Counted from the stretch's first letter, positions 1 to 10,326 are shown. The stretch is 50,277 nt of DNA from Parabacteroides sp. (GCA_017481945.1 JAFUOJ010000007.1:1-50277); one strand, 5' to 3'. Numbers and translations are program-made. The notes: generated by a model from the sequence alone, not told the origin.

Positions 1-3000
1 ACGTTCCGGAAGTTGTAAAGACCTGTACCTGTTTCAACCGTTCGGTTGCACTTACGACCACCTTACCCGGAACAGCTGAGTAGATTGAAATTGCGTCTGC
101 CTGAACCGTCTCATTCGCTGTCGGACTCTCTGATGAACGTAAGAAGTAACGGCCATGGGTAGAACCGGTCACATAGAACGTATGACTATCTCCTACCAAT
201 GCTTGGCTCTTTCCGGTAACTGCATCATAGAGATACAACGTACCTATGAAGTTGCTAACTCCTTCGATCGTCAAGGTTACCTCCTCCTTATCCGAAGCGG
301 CATAAACACCCAACGGAACGTTCACCAAAGACTTCACTGCATTCACTCCTGCAGCACGATCACCCGCTACGGTATAAACCTGCGGAATGTCTGTCAGTTC
401 AGAGTCAATCATTACCACTGCGTCCTTATCACTTTCGTATGCATTGGTTGCGTCATCCCGAACGGTAACAAAAGCGATGCTCTGCAAATTATTTTTCTCT
501 GCCCTGAGAGCTAAAACCGGATGCGTAGCGGTTGTTGAACGAAGGGTCGTCTTGGTTTCTACAGTTTCCCCTTTCATCATATCCGGAGTAAACTTCACTT
601 GACCATTTGTCACACCCTCTTTTACTTCCACAAAGAATGCTTGCATAGGTTTAATATCTCCTAATGTAGTACCTTCTTTCCATTCAAATTTAACATCCGG
701 AGTACCTACAACAACCGTTCCATTATCTAATGTCCAATACTTCTGTGCCAATACATCTTCATTGGCTTTTAAGAAGTTTGCCATTGATAACGGGTACATA
801 TACGGATTACCCAACAAGAAGTGTTTACCGTCACCATCTGCAATTGGATACTCCTTACCGTCCGTTGTTTGCCACCAAGCCTCCTTGGTATCAGAATCAG
901 CCAATACTACTGTAATTGGAGTCGCACCAGCTAAACGTCCAACACTATCTGCACGAGAAGAGAGAATCGTTGCTTTTGTTGATCTCAATGCTTCATACAA
1001 ATAACTCTTATCCGCTTTCGGAAGACGAACTAATGCAGAGGCATTATTAAAGCTTTCTACACTTGCATAGAACCCTTTACCCAACGCATACGGAACATTC
1101 ACATCGTTGTACTCAATACTCCAGTTTGAGTTAACTACGCTATAAGAGGTCGAAGTGGTGCCTGCTGTATTCGTGTACATCGTGATTCCTTTATCCCAAG
1201 CCTTTTGGTAGAAGGCAGGATTCTGACGGTCGTTACCTGAATTAGGAGCATTTTCAGAATAGAATATCGGATCGAATGCATAGGTTTCCTGACGGGCTGT
1301 TCCTTTCGGTGCATACATATCACCGGCAAAGACATCCTGTAAAGGTGAAGCCATCCAATACTTCGCGTCTTTCGCCATTTCAAAGTCCACACGGGCGGTA
1401 TCATATATCAAATACTGCTGGTGTCTCAACTGAGCATTCGGTTTAAAGTAAATCTCACTTACCTTATTAATATAGTATGGAGAGATCTTATAGCCACCCT
1501 GTACTGTATCGACAGCCATTTCATACTGAATGTTTGCAGTCGCCTTATTGGTAGTTTGCAATACATTATCCGTATAGGATAAATTCTCCAACTCCAACGT
1601 CTGACTTCCCGGAATAGTAATCTTCGTAAAGTACAACGGAGCGAAAGCATTTGCTACGTTATCTGAACCGTTGGCATCCACATTACCTTTATTGCCTTTG
1701 TATAGTTCAGATTCCGTTGATTGCTTCCAGTTGGAATCGTTATACCAAACGTCTCCACTGCCTTTCTGCCATGTCAAGAACTCAGGGACAATCTTGATCT
1801 GTAAGACGGCATAACCTTCACACGCATCTTCTATCAAATTACCACTACTATCATATTCCCCAAATGGTACATACAAAGAATAAACCTTTCCCTCTTCAAA
1901 TAAACCCGATGTAGTATCAAATTTAACAGTCAATTTATTATCTCTGGAATTCTTCTTTGCAGAAAGAGATTCTAACGTTCCTACCACTTGATACACATTG
2001 TTACTCTGTCTCAAAAGCACGTTTTTATTAGAAGGAAGTATTCCTAAGCTACCATTATCATTACCAGCGACTCCAAAATTGATGTCATTCTGAATAGGAA
2101 TATCAGATAGCGTTTTTCCTTGTGCTATATGACGTAAACCTAAGCGTAAAGGTACATCATTAATCGGATATACTATTCCTGGGATACCTACTGATAATTC
2201 TGGTGTATTCCATTCACCCTCTAATTCCAAATCCTGTGCCTGCGTACAGAAAGAATAGATGTATTCATTCTTGCCCTGATAATCCGGAATATAAGGCATA
2301 GCAATCAAATGACCGATCCAAAATAAAGAAACCTTTTTACCAGAGATTAACATCGGTTCATCTCCTAACAAACCTATTAAGAGCTTCTTTTCTTCGTCAG
2401 ACAGCTTGCTCTTATTAATCTGTTCTACCGTTAACACACCGGTATAATTATTTAAAGAATTACGACATTTAACAATCAGATCATGCAACGTAGTTCCTGA
2501 AGTAGTATACTTATCATACGCTTCTCGACTTCCTAAGAACCAATCGAAAGTATAATCACTTCCCTGGTATTGAGAATTCTCAAATTTAACCATATTACCA
2601 TTACCGTCTTCTACCCATAACTGTGCTGTAAATGTACGTATGTTTCCATAGCAGTTAATCATAGAATGTGACTGGTCTGAATCAACCGTTATCGTAATAG
2701 ACGGTTTCACCACAAACGGAGACTTCAACGTACAAGGATCATTCACATTTACTGTTGCGTCACCATTTGCCAAATCTGTAGGTCTAAACAAAACAACTGA
2801 ATACTTTCCATCAGCGGTTTGCTTTTTCCCCTGCTCATCGTAATAAACCTCACCTACATATTTCAAGTCTGAATTAAACACATCTATTGCCTTTAAATAG
2901 ACTATTGACTTATCACTATTTGTCCATGAACAACGAATACGAGGTATTTGCAATGCCTTGTAAAAAGCTACGACTGTACGCTCATATTCAGCCGGATCAG

Positions 3001-5416
3001 CTAATATAGCATCGACATTAACTTCCCAATCTCCAGTATAAATACCATTTGACGTGGGTGTTCCACTCTTTACGAAAGGTTTTAAATCTATAAAATCTAT
3101 GGGCTTCGTTGTTTCTGTATAATAAGCCGGTATTAAATTTCCATTTTCATCCTTTTCATCTCTTTGGAACAGATCCGCATTATAATCATTCATAGCTCGT
3201 ACATTCAAGATAATCTCTGATTTAAGAGCCTCTTCTTGTGTACTTGGAGTAAGAATTTCTGTGGCCGTATTTAAATCAGTCTGGATAACGGCACGATACG
3301 ACTTGTGTAATCCTAATTTAACCAAGTCAGGATCATCTTCCAAAGACTTGTTAATTGTTACCCAATTACCTTCTCCATCCACAAAAGCAGAATAGACATT
3401 TCCGTAATTCGAACGATCTACCGACGCATACGGATTTTCCCCCATTAATCCATATCGATACTTTCTATAGAATGGATCAGACAAATCAACATCTTCTAAC
3501 ACATTTGCATTTAAGTTCCATCCCATATTTCGCAACAGTGTCGGATAATCTAAACTAACCAATAAAGTCGAAGCTGTACAAGCGTCTTGACGTTGTACTT
3601 GGATATTTGGCAGGGATTTATAGATACGAACATCATCGAAAGCAAAGTCGTTACCATCCGTATTTTCGGCATTATTTCTCACCTGTAAATAAAAATGATC
3701 AAATCTATTTGCATCTTCAGCCTTAACACTAACCCTATAACTCAACTGCTGCCATTCAATTAACTTATTTACCGCTTCTCCTGTTGAAAATTGATGCAAC
3801 ACCTTTTCTTCTTCCACTTCAGAAGTAGAACCACTCTTATATTTAACTCCATATAAAACCAAATTGAAATTAGGATTTGTACCATTGTTATACTGAGTTA
3901 AATCCGCTGCCCATAAAACAATGGTTAATTCAGTACCCCCACAAACTGTTCCCTTAATTGGCACATCTATGACACGACCTGTTTCTAAAGAGGCATCCGT
4001 ATAGAAAAAATAGCCACACGAATTACCGTTTGTTCTTGTATAGGTTCGATCATAAAATTCATCAGTCCTATCCTGCAAAGGATAATACCATAAATAACCT
4101 TTAACCACATCGTTAGTTTCATAAACTCCTCCACGACCTTTCCAAGTTTTTACAAACTCTTCTCCATTCGTTGAAACTTTAGAGACATTTGCAGATCGAA
4201 ATAATCCATAAAAATTATGAGTAATATTCAAATATTTACCACTTATTGAATATAACGCTGGGTTTATAAACCCATAAGATGTTTCTAAATAATTTAGTGG
4301 AGTAATACTCATATTATTTTCTGCAGTAAGTTGAGACTTTTTTATAACAGCACCTCCATCAAAATCATTATATCCCACCTGTTCAAACATTTCCGGATAA
4401 TTATCAGGGTTACGATATGGGTCTGTTGAACTCTTTACATTAGACTCCAACATAAATCCTGAATCATCTTGTATCGTAATATTAAATTGAGCAATCATCG
4501 GACTTTGTGCCGTTCCATCTTTTGCCCAAACCCTCACAGTGATATTCTTAGAAACTGTTGATAAATTAATCAGTTTCCCAGAAGAATGAGTCACTGTTGT
4601 TTTAGTTCCCCCATTTATACTATAAACAAATGTATCACCTTGTTTATTTGTTCCCCAATAATAGTTTTCAGGGGTCATATCCAACTGCAAATTGACATTA
4701 CTTGCACCTGTTGGGACTGTAATATCATAAGTTTTCAATGCATTATTACCTGTCACTGCATTTAAAGCAGTACGCATATCACTTGCTTTTTTAATCACAA
4801 ATCGATAGCGTTTAGTCATAGTTGGTTCTGTTAACACAGTTGCGTCATCATTATAATGATACCCTAAACCATCCATATCATGACTGACATCACAGATCAC
4901 AATATCTTCGTAATTTTTTCCCGTATAAATAACTGTAGAAGCACCCGGTGGTCTAGACGTACATGGTGAATTAGAGGCATTACCAGAAGAAAGTCCATGA
5001 TACCAAAATAAAGACTTATTATCAGTGTTTGCTTCCTTTGCATTTTTAAGAGCTCCATCATACGTTTGTCCTTTTGTTGCATTACCGCCATCATTAGCAT
5101 CACTTTCTCGTATCACAGATGTCGTAGTCATATTTACAGTAGGACGAACCTCTCCAGTTTTAGGATTCACTCTATACCACCGAACGAACCATTCATACCA
5201 GTATGAATGATTTATCCTAAGATCTTCCACAAACAATTCTCGTTTTTCATTATCGTCAATATAAACCGTCTGTTCAAAGGTTGGTACATCAGTTTGTGGT
5301 TTCGTACCATTATTCTTATAGTTTATCGTGTACGTTTTTTGTCCCCACCCCACTGTACTACTACAGCACAGCAGACAAACGATACCTACTATATATTTTG
5401 CTATGTTTCGTTTCAT
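1..5416 (-). CDS. Giant secreted fimbria-locus surface protein, C-terminus cut by window edge
   Basis: The reading frame is open from the ATG at 5416 to the left edge (1,805 codons, no stop in the window). The start is clear: an AAAAGGAGGT ribosome-binding site lies just upstream, and the previous gene ends 14 bp away. Residues 1-26 are a signal peptide (MKRNIAKY, then a hydrophobic stretch ending GWGQ). Around residue 590 there is a GNDFAFDDVRI segment, typical of jelly-roll carbohydrate-binding-like modules in large Bacteroidetes surface proteins. The last visible residues (IYSAVPGKVVVSA, then VQVFTTSG) look like the beginning of a type IX secretion (Por) sorting domain, so only a few dozen residues are probably missing. 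As the last gene of a type V fimbrial operon it may be a tip adhesin or other associated surface protein. That role is inferred from position. No von Willebrand A domain was recognised. Confidence 0.8.
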   Translation of the reverse strand, partial: MKRNIAKYIVGIVCLLCCSSTVGWGQKTYTINYKNNGTKPQTDVPTFEQTVYIDDNEKRELFVEDLRINHSYWYEWFVRWYRVNPKTGEVRPTVNMTTTSVIRESDANDGGNATKGQTYDGALKNAKEANTDNKSLFWYHGLSSGNASNSPCTSRPPGASTVIYTGKNYEDIVICDVSHDMDGLGYHYNDDATVLTEPTMTKRYRFVIKKASDMRTALNAVTGNNALKTYDITVPTGASNVNLQLDMTPENYYWGTNKQGDTFVYSINGGTKTTVTHSSGKLINLSTVSKNITVRVWAKDGTAQSPMIAQFNITIQDDSGFMLESNVKSSTDPYRNPDNYPEMFEQVGYNDFDGGAVIKKSQLTAENNMSITPLNYLETSYGFINPALYSISGKYLNITHNFYGLFRSANVSKVSTNGEEFVKTWKGRGGVYETNDVVKGYLWYYPLQDRTDEFYDRTYTRTNGNSCGYFFYTDASLETGRVIDVPIKGTVCGGTELTIVLWAADLTQYNNGTNPNFNLVLYGVKYKSGSTSEVEEEKVLHQFSTGEAVNKLIEWQQLSYRVSVKAEDANRFDHFYLQVRNNAENTDGNDFAFDDVRIYKSLPNIQVQRQDACTASTLLVSLDYPTLLRNMGWNLNANVLEDVDLSDPFYRKYRYGLMGENPYASVDRSNYGNVYSAFVDGEGNWVTINKSLEDDPDLVKLGLHKSYRAVIQTDLNTATEILTPSTQEEALKSEIILNVRAMNDYNADLFQRDEKDENGNLIPAYYTETTKPIDFIDLKPFVKSGTPTSNGIYTGDWEVNVDAILADPAEYERTVVAFYKALQIPRIRCSWTNSDKSIVYLKAIDVFNSDLKYVGEVYYDEQGKKQTADGKYSVVLFRPTDLANGDATVNVNDPCTLKSPFVVKPSITITVDSDQSHSMINCYGNIRTFTAQLWVEDGNGNMVKFENSQYQGSDYTFDWFLGSREAYDKYTTSGTTLHDLIVKCRNSLNNYTGVLTVEQINKSKLSDEEKKLLIGLLGDEPMLISGKKVSLFWIGHLIAMPYIPDYQGKNEYIYSFCTQAQDLELEGEWNTPELSVGIPGIVYPINDVPLRLGLRHIAQGKTLSDIPIQNDINFGVAGNDNGSLGILPSNKNVLLRQSNNVYQVVGTLESLSAKKNSRDNKLTVKFDTTSGLFEEGKVYSLYVPFGEYDSSGNLIEDACEGYAVLQIKIVPEFLTWQKGSGDVWYNDSNWKQSTESELYKGNKGNVDANGSDNVANAFAPLYFTKITIPGSQTLELENLSYTDNVLQTTNKATANIQYEMAVDTVQGGYKISPYYINKVSEIYFKPNAQLRHQQYLIYDTARVDFEMAKDAKYWMASPLQDVFAGDMYAPKGTARQETYAFDPIFYSENAPNSGNDRQNPAFYQKAWDKGITMYTNTAGTTSTSYSVVNSNWSIEYNDVNVPYALGKGFYASVESFNNASALVRLPKADKSYLYEALRSTKATILSSRADSVGRLAGATPITVVLADSDTKEAWWQTTDGKEYPIADGDGKHFLLGNPYMYPLSMANFLKANEDVLAQKYWTLDNGTVVVGTPDVKFEWKEGTTLGDIKPMQAFFVEVKEGVTNGQVKFTPDMMKGETVETKTTLRSTTATHPVLALRAEKNNLQSIAFVTVRDDATNAYESDKDAVVMIDSELTDIPQVYTVAGDRAAGVNAVKSLVNVPLGVYAASDKEEVTLTIEGVSNFIGTLYLYDAVTGKSQALVGDSHTFYVTGSTHGRYFLRSSESPTANETVQADAISIYSAVPGKVVVSATERLKQVQVFTTSGT

Positions 5417-5430
5417 ACGTTACCTCCTTT

Positions 5431-7044
5431 TCAATTTGTGGATTGTTGTTCTGATTTCTTATTTTGGATACGGATTGTATAAGGGATCTCGATCTCATTC
5501 TGTCCTTCGTTATAAAGAACTATCAAAGTCAATCGGATTTCCGCAGAAGCATAGTTTGCTAACTCTTGGGTACGAATCGTAAACGAACCGGAGTCGTCCC
5601 CTTTTTCAACAAATGAAATAGGATAGCTTGCAGAACTACAATCTATTACATTGTTATTATCATCAATAAGCAGTTTGTCATCATTATTGACAAGTGTAAT
5701 ACTACTATATTTTGCACTTCCAATCGCTGTATCTCCTACATATCGGATTTTCCAACCATCTCGTGCAGAAGTCAATTTATATTTAATCGTTAATTCACCC
5801 GGTGTCAGGTTTCCCTCACTTGGATAAGTCACCGGAGTTAGAACTTGTACATTAGCCTCTCCACCAAACAGTACCTCCGTTGGATAAACACCGATCGGAA
5901 TCCGTTGAGAACCAAATGTCAATTTTGTTGTTAGATCCGTCAGCAAAAGCGGTATCTCCAATAAATCGTTTCGACGAACGAAATAGAAGTCAGTCGCACT
6001 GGTCGTTGTTACTTCCCCATTTGCTCCGCTTCTACCTATTGTAATCGCCATACTGCTTCTTTCCGTCTCCGAATGAAGTCTTGATTCATCGACATAACAG
6101 GTTGGAAGTACTGTCCATTCAGTTGTATTTGGTACAATGGTGACCCCATTTTCTCCTAAATTCAAAGCATAACTCTTAGTGTAATCAAGTACCTCCGTAG
6201 GAAACGAAGGGCCCCGATGTTCATACTGATAATCATCAAATCCCTTAGCAAACTCTAAGTATTTATCACCTACTCCATTCTCTCCTACCGTTTCATACGG
6301 TTTCAGATAGAGTGGTCTGTTTTCTTGAAACTTTCCAATGGTTATCTGGTTTATGGTTACATTCTCTGTCAATGCATTCTGCACCTTCACCCGTACTTTA
6401 CCTATCATACGAATCAGAGGAATTGAGAATTCATTATCGGTTGCCTTCATGGTCCAGGTATACCCATAACTACTCATCGGAATCAGTTGTTTTTGATCCC
6501 CATTAAACTTGCTATCAATATTCCCTACCTGAACGGCTAAAGTCTTTAACTCATCCTCTGTACAAGGGGTTACCGTTGAACTTCCGATTATATAATCCAC
6601 AACGGCAGTTCCATCCTTCAACTTCTCTAAGTTATCTAAATTTGCAAACGCATAGAAGGTAAATGTCTCTCCGATTGGGAACGTCATTTGTATGTCTGTT
6701 TCCGAGTCCTCATCATTGGCATTATACCCTGGCATATTAAAGCTACCTATATAATCCTCTAACTGTCCGTTACTGTTGTAAGCCACTACTAACCAGTCAG
6801 AGATGTTTCGTTCATACTTATCTTCATTTTCCCAACCACTGGGTTTCACCGTATCCGACTCCTCATCCGCTTTGGTTACTGAATGCATTCCACCGGAGCT
6901 TTGCAAAGAGATGGTTACGGTACAGTATTTCACTTCTGCGGGTTGGTCGGAAAAATCATCGCTACACGCAAATAAAAGCAGTCCAAGCAGTAGTTTAATA
7001 GCTACTGCTGCTGCTCGATAGATTGAATTATGGAATTGCATCAT
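5431..7044 (-). CDS. Fimbrillin-like accessory lipoprotein (type V pilus minor subunit)
   Basis: This is a 537-aa exported lipoprotein. The signal peptide ends in a lipobox (LLFAC) with the lipidated cysteine at residue 27, followed by SDD. The segment around residues 80-130 (ISDWLVVAYNSNGQLEDYI, then TFTFYAFANL) has the first-strand pattern of the FimA/Mfa fimbrillin fold, in which a transthyretin-like N-domain precedes a second beta domain. It lies 37 bp downstream of the anchor gene and 14 bp upstream of the giant surface protein, so all are probably one transcript. By analogy with the accessory subunits of Porphyromonas fimbriae it would sit at or near the fibre tip. Which accessory subunit it matches cannot be decided from sequence alone. 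Confidence 0.78.
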   Translation of the reverse strand: MMQFHNSIYRAAAVAIKLLLGLLLFACSDDFSDQPAEVKYCTVTISLQSSGGMHSVTKADEESDTVKPSGWENEDKYERNISDWLVVAYNSNGQLEDYIGSFNMPGYNANDEDSETDIQMTFPIGETFTFYAFANLDNLEKLKDGTAVVDYIIGSSTVTPCTEDELKTLAVQVGNIDSKFNGDQKQLIPMSSYGYTWTMKATDNEFSIPLIRMIGKVRVKVQNALTENVTINQITIGKFQENRPLYLKPYETVGENGVGDKYLEFAKGFDDYQYEHRGPSFPTEVLDYTKSYALNLGENGVTIVPNTTEWTVLPTCYVDESRLHSETERSSMAITIGRSGANGEVTTTSATDFYFVRRNDLLEIPLLLTDLTTKLTFGSQRIPIGVYPTEVLFGGEANVQVLTPVTYPSEGNLTPGELTIKYKLTSARDGWKIRYVGDTAIGSAKYSSITLVNNDDKLLIDDNNNVIDCSSASYPISFVEKGDDSGSFTIRTQELANYASAEIRLTLIVLYNEGQNEIEIPYTIRIQNKKSEQQSTN

Positions 7045-7081
7045 AAAATCTTCGTTTGTTAAAGTTTAACCTAAAAGCTCA

Positions 7082-8170
7082 TTATAATTCGCCTTCGTTA
7101 ATGCGAATCACCCAGTCTTTCACCTGTACTTTATAACAAGCATACCCTACAATCTTCGGATTTTCCGGTTCCGGTTCATCGGGAGTCGGATCATCGGGTT
7201 CATCCGGAACTACAGGTTCATCCGGCTCATCCGGACAAGTCGGGCAGATAATCGGAGTCAAAAAGAATACAATAGAATATTCATCTTGACGGTCCAAATA
7301 CTCCTGCGCTGATATTTTATGTCCTTCCATCTTAGTCAACAAGAGATAGTTGTTCAGATTGACATTCAAGACATCCTTTTCCCATCCTTCATGGCGAATA
7401 ATCAGACGATAGTTTTCACCATTCATCAGACGCATGGTGTTCATTTCAGCAACAGCGACAAACTGTGAACTGACTGTGGCACCTACTGTAGTGTCGGCAG
7501 CGATGTTTACGTTCTCTGTATAATAGGGAAGATAGTCAATCTGTGGGTCTTCCAACAGACTGTTGTCATAGTCCATATAACCATTGTCAGCTACAATCTG
7601 GAACGTAAAGTTATTCACGTCCATATCCTCTCCTGTTACATTCTGTAATATCACGCGCAGCTTATTGGTATTCTTTGCCAAACTTACCACCTTTTCTTCC
7701 GGTTCCTCACGAGTTACCACCAATGTATCTAAGCTATGCCAAAGCGGTTCCAACTCATTGGGCTGCGTAGCATCTGCTTCGCGCAACGTACGCACCTTTA
7801 CATCCTCTACCGTAGAGACTCCAGCGGTCAGGTCCGGCCACTCGTAGCTACGTTCTTTCAGTCCTGCCCATGTCAAAAGCTGATAGGTAGCGGGTTCCAA
7901 GTCCAAGGAAATGGAAGAGCCGTCTATCATATCTGCCTGATTAACGGTCTGCTGATAGAGATAGGTTCCTGCTTGGTCAAAAAAGAAAAGCGTCACTTGG
8001 TTTACCTCATGCGGAAAGGCATCGGCAAACTTCATGTTGTAGTCATATTTAAAAGTCAGTCGATACTCGCAAAGAGGCAGCGAGTCATCATGTATCCAGT
8101 CGCAGGCAGCCAGTCCACAGAGGGCTATAGCAGCTATCAACTGTTTACCTATACGAGCTATGCAATTCAT
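7082..8170 (-). CDS. Mfa2/FimB-type fimbrial anchor lipoprotein
   Basis: This 362-aa protein has a lipoprotein signal (GLAAC, Cys23) and the Mfa2/FimB family pattern: CEYRLTFKYDYNMKFADAF, then VTLFFFDQAGTYLY, then LEPATYQLLTWAGL. Members of the family cap the base of type V fimbriae, anchor them in the outer membrane and limit fibre length. Residues from about 315 form a Pro/Asp/Glu-rich linker that starts at a CPTC motif. The protein then ends in VQVKDWVIRINEGEL, which closely resembles the end of the major fimbrillin encoded just upstream. It follows the fimbrillin gene after an 80-bp gap that carries a strong hairpin, suggesting lower expression than the shaft subunit. Confidence 0.85.
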   Translation of the reverse strand: MNCIARIGKQLIAAIALCGLAACDWIHDDSLPLCEYRLTFKYDYNMKFADAFPHEVNQVTLFFFDQAGTYLYQQTVNQADMIDGSSISLDLEPATYQLLTWAGLKERSYEWPDLTAGVSTVEDVKVRTLREADATQPNELEPLWHSLDTLVVTREEPEEKVVSLAKNTNKLRVILQNVTGEDMDVNNFTFQIVADNGYMDYDNSLLEDPQIDYLPYYTENVNIAADTTVGATVSSQFVAVAEMNTMRLMNGENYRLIIRHEGWEKDVLNVNLNNYLLLTKMEGHKISAQEYLDRQDEYSIVFFLTPIICPTCPDEPDEPVVPDEPDDPTPDEPEPENPKIVGYACYKVQVKDWVIRINEGEL

Positions 8171-8210
8171 AATTCAATGTGTTTGATAATAAAACTTCAG
8201 AAACGAATCA

Positions 8211-8243
8211 AAAGGCCGGGAGTATACACTCTCCCGAACCTTT
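8211..8243 (-). terminator. Intercistronic hairpin between major fimbrillin and anchor genes
   Basis: The perfect inverted repeat CGGGAG / CTCCCG (8217-8222 and 8231-8236, 8-nt loop) is extended by an outer AAAGG / CCTTT pair. It begins 8 nt after the fimbrillin stop codon. In the direction of transcription it is followed by a broken T-rich tract. It could act as a partial terminator or 3'-end stabiliser that keeps the abundant shaft subunit in excess over the anchor. Confidence 0.55.
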
Positions 8244-8250
8244 CCATAAA

Positions 8251-10326
8251 TTAAAGAATGATACTGCTGTTCTTACGCACTACCCAATCCTTCACATAAA
8301 TCTTGATCTTGATATATACATCATCATCTTCATCATCTGTATCCGGATCATCTTCACCCGGGGTAAATGGTAGTGGATCACCCAATGCGCTTACACCGTT
8401 TACCTGTACTTGATATACGTTATTACGAACAATTGCAAACTCCATAACACCCATTTGATTGTTGTTATTATTGTTCGCATGACGAATCCAGTACTTATAG
8501 TAACATTCACCGTTTTCATAATAAGAAACACCGTAGTTTTTGATCAAATTCTCTTTTGCATCAACAGTAGTTGGTACTGCAATCGGAGCAGATTCTTCTA
8601 CACTTGAAACGAAAGCACTCCACTTCAATGACTGTTGAACGTCAGCTGTCAATTCAGTTTGATCTTTTAATTTTCCTTCCAAATATGCCTTATAAGCTTG
8701 CGCCAACTTTCCACCTCTGATCTTAGCGACAATAGCATTCAATTCTGCCAACGATACAGTTGAAGAAGGAAAGTCGACCGTTGTTTCATCTGCAGTATTA
8801 AACAGATATTGAATCAACGCTTTTTCGACAGACTGATCCGCAGTCTTGAATGACAAGACACCGGCAGTTCTTAAATCCGCAGACAGATAACGAGAAGCCT
8901 TTGCATTATAAACGTCATCTACTACATAGAAACTGGTACTCTGTGTACTATTTTCAACAGCCTTTACACTACCCTCCGCTGGATCATATTCACTCAAATG
9001 TCCCGGTGTATAGGTTCCTTTGAAAACCAAACCCGTTGAGAATCCGTTTTTCTGTTGTGTATGATTAACTGTATTTTCCTGTGTATAGCAAATCGGAGTA
9101 AAATCTTCAGTCTCAGTTATTCTTTTAAACAAGTTTGTAACATCGTTCAAATCCGAAACAAAAGGATACTTATACAACTGTGTTTGTTTTTTAGCAACTG
9201 TAGTTGTAGCAGATCCTTCCCCACCTGTTGTATAAACAGCAGCAGAAGTAAATGACTGTGACCAATCAATTTCGGCAATACTTTTTGCCATTGTCCAAGG
9301 ATCCAATACATAATTATATTGAGGTGTAGTCCCTGAATCTGACCAGATTTCATCTTCCAAATACAACTGTTTTCCATCTGTTGGAATATCTGCGATCTGG
9401 CTTTGAACTCTGCTACTTACCCGTTTCAACATATATGTACCTGCTTGCATCTGGTTCACAACCGCATAATCTGTAAGCTTTACATAGTCCTGATTTGTAC
9501 CATTTTCCAACACAATAGAGTTTGCCACTTTAAATCCTTTTGTTTCATCGTCTGCAGAAGTGGTATTAATCGCTAAATCAATACGTGCAGCCAAACGTTC
9601 AACATAAACAGAGGCAACCGCCGGATTATCTTCTGTATTGCTTTCTACAAACTTGATTTCTGAAGCTGCCGGATCACCGTCAGCCTGATACATCTGATGA
9701 GTAGACATCACAAAATTAGAACAAGAAGAGACTGTAGTACCGTCTCCCTCCCAAGCTGTTGTTTGTAAATAGTCTCTCAACTGGTGTAATGTCGTAAACT
9801 CTGGCAAATTCGGTGCATTAGTAATTGCCAAAATCTGATAATACTTATTGTACTCTATCTCACTGGTAGAAAAAGAGACCAAAACGGCAGGACGGTGCTG
9901 GGTTCCGGCAGTAGCATTTCCAATTTCACTTCCTACCTCGCCTAAAATATTATTGGTAAATGTACCATAAATCTTTATATCCTCATCTGATTGAACCTTT
10001 GTTAAGTCTTCTACAGTTGATTCATCAGAAGATACAGTACCTGTCAATGTTGCAGTTTCAGAATTTGTTGGAATCAAATAAATCCATACGTTATTTACTG
10101 CATTTTCCGTATCCGAACCTACAAGTTGTCCGTCTCCGGCTTCTCCACCGGTTGGAGCTTTTGTTTCAGCACCTGATACAGATGAAATATTCACAGCCAT
10201 ATAGACACGATCTCCATTCTCCACTGGTGTATTGATATTGTTACCTCCATTTTCAATATCATCCGAACAGCCAGCGGTTAGTAACATTGCCACAGCCATC
10301 ATTGTATAAAGCCTGTTCTTTTTCAT
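8251..10326 (-). CDS. Major fimbrillin, Mfa1-type shaft subunit
   Basis: This 691-aa protein has a lipoprotein signal peptide (LLTAGC, lipidated Cys20, then SDD), as expected for type V pilins, which reach the outer membrane as lipoproteins before proteolytic maturation and polymerisation. The N-terminal domain shows VYMAVNISSV and VNNVWIYLIP strands. The C-terminal part has the Mfa1-family signature MEFAIVRNNVYQVQVNGVSALGDP, then an acidic linker (GEDDPDTDDEDDD) and the terminal strand YVKDWVVRKNSSIIL. In this family the C-terminal strands take part in donor-strand exchange between subunits. It is longer than classical Mfa1. The start is followed by MKKN and a normal signal peptide. A palindrome array lies 88 bp upstream. 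Confidence 0.88.
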   Translation of the reverse strand: MKKNRLYTMMAVAMLLTAGCSDDIENGGNNINTPVENGDRVYMAVNISSVSGAETKAPTGGEAGDGQLVGSDTENAVNNVWIYLIPTNSETATLTGTVSSDESTVEDLTKVQSDEDIKIYGTFTNNILGEVGSEIGNATAGTQHRPAVLVSFSTSEIEYNKYYQILAITNAPNLPEFTTLHQLRDYLQTTAWEGDGTTVSSCSNFVMSTHQMYQADGDPAASEIKFVESNTEDNPAVASVYVERLAARIDLAINTTSADDETKGFKVANSIVLENGTNQDYVKLTDYAVVNQMQAGTYMLKRVSSRVQSQIADIPTDGKQLYLEDEIWSDSGTTPQYNYVLDPWTMAKSIAEIDWSQSFTSAAVYTTGGEGSATTTVAKKQTQLYKYPFVSDLNDVTNLFKRITETEDFTPICYTQENTVNHTQQKNGFSTGLVFKGTYTPGHLSEYDPAEGSVKAVENSTQSTSFYVVDDVYNAKASRYLSADLRTAGVLSFKTADQSVEKALIQYLFNTADETTVDFPSSTVSLAELNAIVAKIRGGKLAQAYKAYLEGKLKDQTELTADVQQSLKWSAFVSSVEESAPIAVPTTVDAKENLIKNYGVSYYENGECYYKYWIRHANNNNNNQMGVMEFAIVRNNVYQVQVNGVSALGDPLPFTPGEDDPDTDDEDDDVYIKIKIYVKDWVVRKNSSIIL

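Noticed and set aside
155-5210. Several plus-strand open frames of 60-119 codons
   Set aside because: They lie opposite the long minus-strand surface-protein gene, have atypical composition and lack start signals.
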